64,000 bases of DNA from Oasisia sp. SBJ-2009 (Eukaryota; Annelida; Polychaeta; Sabellida; Siboglinidae): assembly GCA_964017155.1 (NCBI GenBank), contig OZ024862.1, positions 37,587,175-37,651,174 on the forward strand. Direction: 5' to 3'. The notes below the pieces were generated by a model that worked only from the letters and a program-made list of their open reading frames with translations, did not search any database and was not told the origin of the DNA. Positions within the stretch are counted from its first letter, which is position 1. Each line of letters begins with the position of its first letter. The translations under genes were made by a program, and so were the position numbers. Below are positions 24,701 through 33,700 of the stretch, piece by piece.

Positions 24701-27700
24701 CTGTATAGTCATTTCAGTATGATAGTCTAGTATTGCACCCACCTGGTGTGTGACACTTGAATACGACAGGCGGCTATTGCGGCATTAACAACATCTGCAA
24801 TTCAGATCGTTTTTATGCACAATTATCTGCTACATAGAGGCAACATGTTATATTCAGTGTATCACCTTTAGCATTGCAAAAGCGCTAATCATGAATTATC
24901 GCCCTGCTGAATTTGTTCAAGATTTGTGCCATTTTGTTGTGTAACTGTCTCCATGTCATCGATGGTGATTTACCAAGAAACAACTCATTTGGATGGATTG
25001 CTTTTATAATATTAGTGATGTATTTTGTCAAATATAGCTGGTGGTGATCGTAAAAAGTAAATAATGCCAGCGATAATGGACTTTGTAACATTACCGATGG
25101 CAATAAAGTCTTTTGAATCTTCGAACAACAGCAATATATTCAGTCATTGTGCTAATTGTGTATGACGAATATGTCAGGTTTATTAAGTTAAAAGATGAAG
25201 TTAAAATGTATCCTAAATACATTACTTGTTGAGTGTTCAACTTTCAGAATATATATGCTGTGCCTTTTGATAAAATGCGTTACTGCAGCGGAGATCTTGA
25301 GTTGAAATGATGTAGTTGTCCATGTGAAATCACAGGGAATGCAGCATTCAGTGATCACAGCATCTCAGGGCTGTAACACTGACACGGTTAACAGAAAAAT
25401 GTGTTTGTCAACTGAAGTTTTAATGCATTAATTCCAGCGTGTCTAAATGTTTCCTAGACAAATTGAGATGGTGTTTGTTTGAATGAGTCAGCTATATTTG
25501 TGAAAGATAAAAATGTCGTCATGATGTGACTTTGTGTGTTTCACAGACAGTCTTTGAGATGGATGTCCAGCAGCACCAACTGTACGAAATCGGCTCCAGA
25601 GACTACAAGCTCCTCAAAAAACAATTCCTGTCTAACCAAGTGTGTGGCTTTTTATATAACCCTTGCCATGTATGATGCATTATTCACGAAAACATTTAAG
25701 GAAAAGTGTGATGCAAATTAAATAACTAAATTATCAAATTGTAGTGCCCTACCTTTGTTCCTATTTAAAAGTGATTATTGTTTTTTGGGGGTTTATACTT
25801 TAAACCCCCAAAATAAATTAAATTGTTAATTGATTGTTCACAATATTATATGTATTTTCTAGTCAGTGGATGACATTTTATCTAACTTGTGGTATATAAA
25901 ATAAAATTGGTAACGTTTTTTCATCAGTCAGTACAAATACTTTGGGAATATATGTTTCTGTGTCCATACCATGGGTGTTTGTTTTTATGTAAATAATACA
26001 TAAAAAATTAATAATTTTAACACTTGTATGTGTTCTTGGTGGTCTACTGAATGTTTCAGTCGGCCACTGCGTTCCTGTCACTGTTCACCAACAGTGATGT
26101 GTACATAGCTGACATCAATGGGAAGGCTGCCACTTTGTGGGCCAGCACACCACCAAACACTCGCGGACTCTACAACCATCTCATGGGAAACAGAACATTC
26201 ATCATCTACATCACTGTGTCCATACCAAGTTCCACAAGGTCAGTGTCACTGTCCCCACTGTCACCAGTTCAGTGTGACCATCCCCACTATCACCAGTTCA
26301 ATGTCACCATCCCCACTGTCACCAGTTCAGTGTGACAATACCCACTGTCACCAAGTCAATGTCACCATCCCCACTGTCACCAGTTCAGTGTGACCATCCC
26401 CACTGTCACCAAGGCAGTGTCATCAACCCCACTGTCACCAGTTCAGTGTGACCATCCCCACTGTCACCAAGTCAGTGTCACCATCCCCACTGTCACCAGT
26501 TCAATGTCACCATCCCCACTGTCACCAGGTCAGTGTGACCATCCCCACTGTCACCAGTTCAGTGTGACCATTCCCACTGTCACCAGTTCAGTGTGACAAT
26601 CCCCACTGTCACCAAGTCAATGTCACCATCCCCACTGTCACCAGTTCAGTGTGACCATCCCCACTGTCACCAAGGCAGTGTCATCAACCCCACTGTCACC
26701 AGTTCAGTGTGACCATCCCCACTGTCACCAAGTCAGTGTCATCAACCCCACTGTCACCAGTTTAGTGTGACCATCCCCACTGTCACCAAGTCAATGTCAC
26801 CATCCCCACTGTCACCAGTTCAGTGTGACCATCCCCACTGTCACCAAGTCAATGTCACCATCCCCACTGTCACCAGTTCAGTGTGACCATCCCCACTGTC
26901 ACCAAGTCAATGTCACCATCCCCACTGTCACCAGTTCAGTGTGACCATCCCCACTGTCACAAAGTCAGTGTCATCAACCCCACTGTCACCAGTTCAGTGT
27001 GACCATCCCCACTGTCACCAAGTCAATGTCACCATCCCCACTGTCACCAGTTCAGTGTGACCATCCCCACTGTCACCAGTTCAGTGTGACCATCCCCACT
27101 GTCACCAAGTCAATGTCACCATCCCCACTGTCACCAGTTCAGTGTGACCATCCCCACTGTCACCAAGTCAATGTCACCATCCCCACTGTCACCAGTTCAG
27201 TGTGACCATCCCCACTGTCACCAAGTCAATGTCACCATCCCCACTGTCACCAAGTCAATGTCACCATCCCCACTGTCACCAGTTCAGTGTGACCATCCCC
27301 ACTGTCACAAAGTCAGTGTCATCAACCCCACTGTCACCAGTTCAGTGTGACCATCCCCACTGTCACCAAGTCAATGTCACCATCCCCACTGTCACCAGTT
27401 CAGTGTGACCATCCCCACTGTCACCAGTTCAGTGTGACCATCCCCACTGTCACCAAGTCAGTGCCATCAACCCAACTGTCTCCAGTTCATTGTCACCATC
27501 CCCATTGTCACCAGTTCAGTGTCACTGTCCCCACTGTCACCAGGACAGTGCCAGCATCCCCTGTCAGCAGGTCAATGTCATCATCCTCACTGTCACCGTG
27601 TCAGTGTCGTCATCCCAATTGTCATCAGGTCAGTGTCATTAGGTCATTGTCACCATACCAGATAAGTGTCATCGGCCATGTCCTAGCTGTTACCACTGCA

Positions 27701-30700
27701 GCATCACCATTCAGTGACAATTTTCAGTTAATTATTATCAGACTCATTAATAAATAATTAGTCTGGTTCAGAAAAAAAAAATCATTTGCACTGACTGGTA
27801 GGCAAGAATTAAGTCATATTTTGTCTGATGATGCTATCAATCAAAACATATGACACTTGCACAAAACAGCCAGTGCATGTTTCATAGTGCATATTAGGAT
27901 GGTTTGCTATTTGGTTTGGGCAAAATGTGTTTGAAATGGAGCAAACTAATAATTAAAATTAGGCACCTTTAAACAGTTTCTTCCTTTGTGGGAACCCACC
28001 CTTCCCCAAAGGAGAAAACTGCTTAAAGGTGCATCAAGTTAATGAATTAGTTTGGGGGTTTCAATACAAATACAGCAGTCTGTGATATCTGACAACTTCA
28101 CATTTGCAGCAGCCTTTGTAGTAAGCTTGTTGGGCATCATTGCTTGGCAGAAAGATTGACTGATACGTCGGTTATTACCACTGATGTTTGAGGTGTGAGT
28201 TTGTCTGTAAGACCTGTGTTGTTGGTTGGACGTTGCAGTAGTGAGACATACGTCTACAACTTCCACTACAACCTGACCAGCACAGCGCAGGGGAGGCAAA
28301 GCAGGGTGAAACTGGCACAGATGATTATGCCCAGTAGCCACAACTTCAGTAGGCAAGTCCTCCCCTCGAGGGCAATGTGAGTATGTCTGTAGATTAGTTC
28401 ACCCACCGTTCACAGGTGGTGCTGCTTCTCCAAACTCACAGTTTTATACATTTATACAAAACTGTGTCACTGCACAAGCGCCTCTCTTTCCTGACAGTGC
28501 AGATATGATGTCCTCGATTGCAAATACTACTAGTCATGTCAATGTAAAGGCAAAGGCAAGTTCTTATATGGCGCAGTATCCAGTCCTCAGCACCGTTCAA
28601 AGCGCTTTACACTTTACTTCCCTCACAGACCTGTTCAATCAGACACCATCTCGGCTTCTCTGGGAAGCATCCAGCCATATGCTACAATTAATGCACGAAG
28701 GCTGCTTGTAAACATATCCACCACTGTATATAGCCAGGTACTCATTTATACAGCTGAATAAACTGGAGCAATGTAGAGTGAAAAAAATTGCCTACGGTTT
28801 TAGCACCGCAGCACAGGATTCGAACCCGGGTTCTCGTAGTCGAGAGCCCGAAGTTCTACCCCTGAGCCATTACGCTTCAAGGTAGTCAGTTTCAACTGCC
28901 ACTATATATAATTCTCTCCGTTCCATGTGCCACCAGTATAGTTTATATGTTTGTTGTGTAATGAATTATATTATAATGTTGTTTTAGAATAAGTTACTTT
29001 TGCTTACAGTTCAATACCCCACATATGCCCGCGCTACTTGTATGTGGCGGTGAAAGGAGTGAAACACCTCACCAGATTGGACGGTAAACATTTGCTGCAT
29101 TCAAAGATTTAACAGCAGTGCAAAAGATTGGCAGAATTGGCTAGGTGGAACTGAAACGGTTAATACTGGTACTGGTGGTTGCTGGAGATGTAATATGCTT
29201 ACAAATGTTGGATAGTAATAATAATAAAAATATTTATTTAATATAGTGCCACATCCAGTTTTGAATTGTTTGTGATGCTTTACATACATTAAAATCCTAA
29301 AATACAAATACACACCAGAAGAAAAACACATAAATATATGAGTAACATATATAAACAATTATAAAAACAATTAAAATATAATAACACAACTTAGTGAAGC
29401 TGACTAAATGTATATATGTATAATAAATCTATAAATATGTTAAATACAATATCGGTAAAAGTACACAAACATTAAACTAAACCGCGAGAACAGTCAGAAA
29501 GAAATGTGTCTTTAGGCCTGTCTTGAAGGTGGCTATAAACAGGCAGATATCTTAATGTTTGTATGTAAATTGTAGTAGTGTGTGTCATTCTGTGACTTTT
29601 TCATATAGATTTTAAATAATTGTGATTTTTCACTTATATTGACCCTAAAGGACTGGGAAAAAACTTTTTCCATTTTTTTCGTCCACTTTTTTGTGACAAA
29701 ATTCTAGATGGCCGCCACTGTACACCAAAATTCATATAATCGGTATATCTTTGGCAATAATTGGTATAAAAACTTGAACTCGGAGTCGTTTTATATGTAT
29801 TGATGTATGAGGAATCCAATGCAACCATTATCTTGGTGAAAGAAATGAAAATAAAGCTATACTAGCCACAAATGCGTTAAAATGACCGTAAAATGTATAT
29901 AGCATACGCAATTATGTAGCAAATATACGTCCTGTGATTTTTTCATGTAAATTTTAAATAATTGTATTTTTTCACATACATTGACCCTAAAGGACTGAAT
30001 AAAAACTGTTTCCATTTTTTCCGTCCACTTTTTCGTGTGAAAATTCAAGATGGCCGCCACCGGTCAACAAAAGTCTTAAAATCGCTATATCTTTGGCAAT
30101 AAACGGTATAGAAACTTGAACTCGGAGTCGCTTTAGATGTTTTTAAGAATGATGACTCCAATGCAACCATGATTTTGATGAAAATAAAATGAAGTTATAC
30201 TAGCCATATTGGTATTAAAATAGCCATAAAACGTAAGATCCAAAATATGTTTCAGGAACATATTGATGTACGTAGGTTTTCGTTTTTCCTGTGTCCTGTG
30301 ATGTTTGCACCAGTAAATGCATGAAACCCTGGTAGAGGTTGCCTTGTCAGGACCCAGAGCATCGTAGATAAGCTTGAGTTTGACAGGGCGTCACTTAGCT
30401 CCTGTGCCCATCAATACAACGCTCTCTGCGCTGAGTTCTGGAAGTCTGCGCAACGCCAACACAAATGCATCTGTATCACTGAAATAAATGTGTACAATGA
30501 TACCTAGATCACCCAATGCTACAACTGGATACAGTGTCATCAATGTACCTACTTACTTCTGTGTACTGCATATTCTGCAGATGAATGGGCTGCAAAGACA
30601 TCTTTGTGTGTCTGAGAGACTGTAGGCATTCTGCTGAAAAGTCAGGCTCTTTGTGGGTGTGATATCATTGACCTTATTGCCCAGGTCAGAAGATCTGCCA

Positions 30701-33700
30701 ACTGTTCTTGGTTGTCTCGTATGATCTTTCAGCGAACTGTGCTGTAGTCATTAAAGAGTAAGTATGCCTCGCAGTAGCCGAAAGACTTGTTGTCAATTGC
30801 GTGAATAAGGAATGCTGAATGGTCTTGACAATTACTACGTGACTTTTGTGAACATTCAATTCATGCACAACAGCCATATGCCATCGATGATGATGGTAGG
30901 TGGCAGGTAACTGTCCAGATGCTGTGCCTCAGTCAGGTATGCCCTAACATCCATCGTAGGTTGTCTTTGGTACACTGACATTGCTGTCGCATGAAACAAA
31001 TTCTTACCCTCAGGTGTGTCTACCTTTTTTACCGATGAAGACCTGAGTGCGCATTGTTCCCAGCGTGTTCCTCTATGTTCTGTTGCTTTTCCTCGGCAGT
31101 TTGAGTTACGCATTGTTTGACTCTTTGTATGGTATGCCAACTCCAGACGTAGAGAGGACTTTTGCTAGTTTCTGGCTTCTCCACTGGTCACAGTACTGTG
31201 ACATGCCAAGCATTAGGGGAGTTTCGACAGTTGATCGGAAACCAGGTGCATCTACTGACTTGGGCAAATACAATGCTTGGCGATCAGATATGTCAGTCTG
31301 CATGATTTGTCGAGATATGAATGATGCTGATCGATGCAGAGCGTGCATGCGTGCTTCCGTTTTGACAATGTGTACCCATTTCAGAATCCACAATGTCACA
31401 TTGTGGAGTTCGTGTGGAACTACAGCTTCTCCAACATCATCTAGTGATCCATTGTAAACCCACGGTTCTTTCTATGCCTCCTTAATTGCCTTGCGCAGAT
31501 TGCCATTGCTGGTTACCTCTCCTATAGCTTTATGTTGTGCCTCCATAGAGTGTATGAGCATGGTTTTGTTCCTATGTGTTGGCGCTGTGAAATGTACGTT
31601 AGCAACATTCTGTTGAATGTTCTCCCACAGCAGTACTCTTGGTACACGTGTATGTGGAGACAGTATGTAAAATGGCTGTAAAGTGCTTATACCGAAAATG
31701 AAAAACTACATTGAAAACAAACAGCAGAATGTAAAATATAACACAACCGATTAGTACAGTGTTCATATCTCCATCAAAAATGAATATATTAAATATATTT
31801 TGGTCCTGTTGGACTTGCCTTTTAATTATCTTTCTAAATGTGAGAGGAAAGTATGTTTTACATCCAACATTTGCTCTCCGTATACCCATTTTACGATCAT
31901 TTTAATACATATATGGTTGGTATAACTTTATTTTCATTTCTTTCATCAAAATAATAGTTGCATTCGATTCCTCATACTTCTAAACATATAAAATTACTCC
32001 GAATTCAAGTTTCTATACCAATTGTTGCCAAAGATAGCAATTCTAAGACTTTCGGTGACCGGTGGCGGCCATCTTGAATTTCCCCATGAAAAAGTGGACG
32101 AAACAAATGGAAACAGTTTTTATTCAGTCCTTTAGGGTCGATATATGTCAAAAACACAATTATTTATAATTTACATGAAACAATCCCAGGACGTTTATTT
32201 GCTATATAATTGTGTATACTATATACATGTTACGGTCATTTTAACGCGGTTTTTGGCTAGTATAGCTTTATTTTTTAATTTCTTTCACCAAGATAATAGT
32301 TGCATTGGATTCCTCATACTTCAATACATAGAAAACGACTCGAGTTCAAGTTTCTATACCGTTTATTGCCAAAGATATAGCGATTTTAAGACTTTCGGTG
32401 AGCGGTGGCAGCCATGTTGAATTTTTCCACGAAACAATGGACGACAAAAATGGAAACAGTTTTTTTCCTGTTCTTTAGGGTCAATATAAGTGAAAAATCA
32501 CAATTATTTAAAATCTATATAAAAAAATCACAGAACATGTATTTGCTACATAACTCCGTATACTATAGTTACTGATGAGCAATACCACTAGGGCTGGTGT
32601 GCTTGCTGTGAATATGTAATGTGTGTGTAGACGTGTTGTAGTTTACACAGACTGCATCAGTTAATGAAAGTGTTAAATATGTGTGTCTATGTTGTGGACT
32701 ATACGCCAGTAGTCATGCGTAGTAATACACGTAATAGCCGTGACGTAGCTGTGAGTAGTGATACACGGATATGCAAATAAAGTTCAGTTGAGTGCTATCC
32801 TCAAGAACCACGTGTGTGGTTTACTTTGATGTCTGAATATGCAACAGAAAGTATACCGATTCTTTAGCGTAAGTTAGTCTACGGTGTGTTAGTCTACGGT
32901 GTGTTAGTCTACGGTGTGTTAGTCTACGGTGTGTTAGTCTACGGTGTGTTAGTCTACGGTGTGTTAGTCTACGGTGTGTTAGTCTACGGTGTGCTATCGG
33001 TTGTTGTAGACTACCTCAATCTGACGCTTCAAATTAATCACATGGATAACTCCTCGGCCTGGTGGCAAGTGAATGAGTATCGCAAACCAAACATATTCGA
33101 GCCAGACAGTGCGAGCAACACATATACGTGGAACAGCACCATCCGCATTGTCACCTTCAACGAGAGGGTGGCTCCTAGCATCCTCGCCACTGTCACCAGC
33201 TACGGGTCAGTTGACTTGATCAGTCTTACATGTCTGTATGCAAGTAGAGTTAGTTGCAGGTCATTTGCCTGTTGATTACTCGAACTAGTGAGTGGTTGCT
33301 TGGTTCAGTTCTGGTGGCGTATTTCAGTTGGTTATCTCTTGCAAGTATTGTGGACTAACCTGTTGTAATGTGTCAGACAGGTACATGTGGCTGGTGTTGT
33401 TTCAACGTTGTGGGATTGTACATGATGCTGGTGTTTTTTGTTGCATTGTTCTGGGTATGTCTGTGTCACTAGTGTCGTTGCAGAGTGCTGGACTCATGTC
33501 GCTGGTGTTGTTGCTGCCGTGTGATGGACCAGTGTATGAGTATATGGTGGTGGTGTCTTTGTTGCGGTGTGTTGGACATGTCAGTGTTGCTGGTGTTGTT
33601 GTTGCAGTGTATAGTCCTTATGTGTCACTGGTGTTGTTGTTGCAGTGTGGTGGACCAGTGTATGAGTATATGGTGGTGGTGTCTTTGTTGCGGTGTGTTG

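Larger units (their letters stand above)
29084..33009 (+). other. PIEZO intron between exons 14 and 15
   Basis: 3.9 kb. It contains a minus-strand retroposon tail (about 29218-29285), a 3-kb element with composite inverted ends (about 29585-32565), an LTR-like or unclassified stretch (about 32620-32860) and a 15-bp minisatellite just before the acceptor. Confidence 0.8.

Noticed and set aside
28800..28880. Stand-alone tRNA gene
   Set aside because: The A and B boxes are the head of a SINE, with the same body and tail found at 51733-52075.
32620..32860. Solo LTR
   Set aside because: It has an AATAAAG-like signal and a TGT start, but no convincing paired terminus or target duplication was found.
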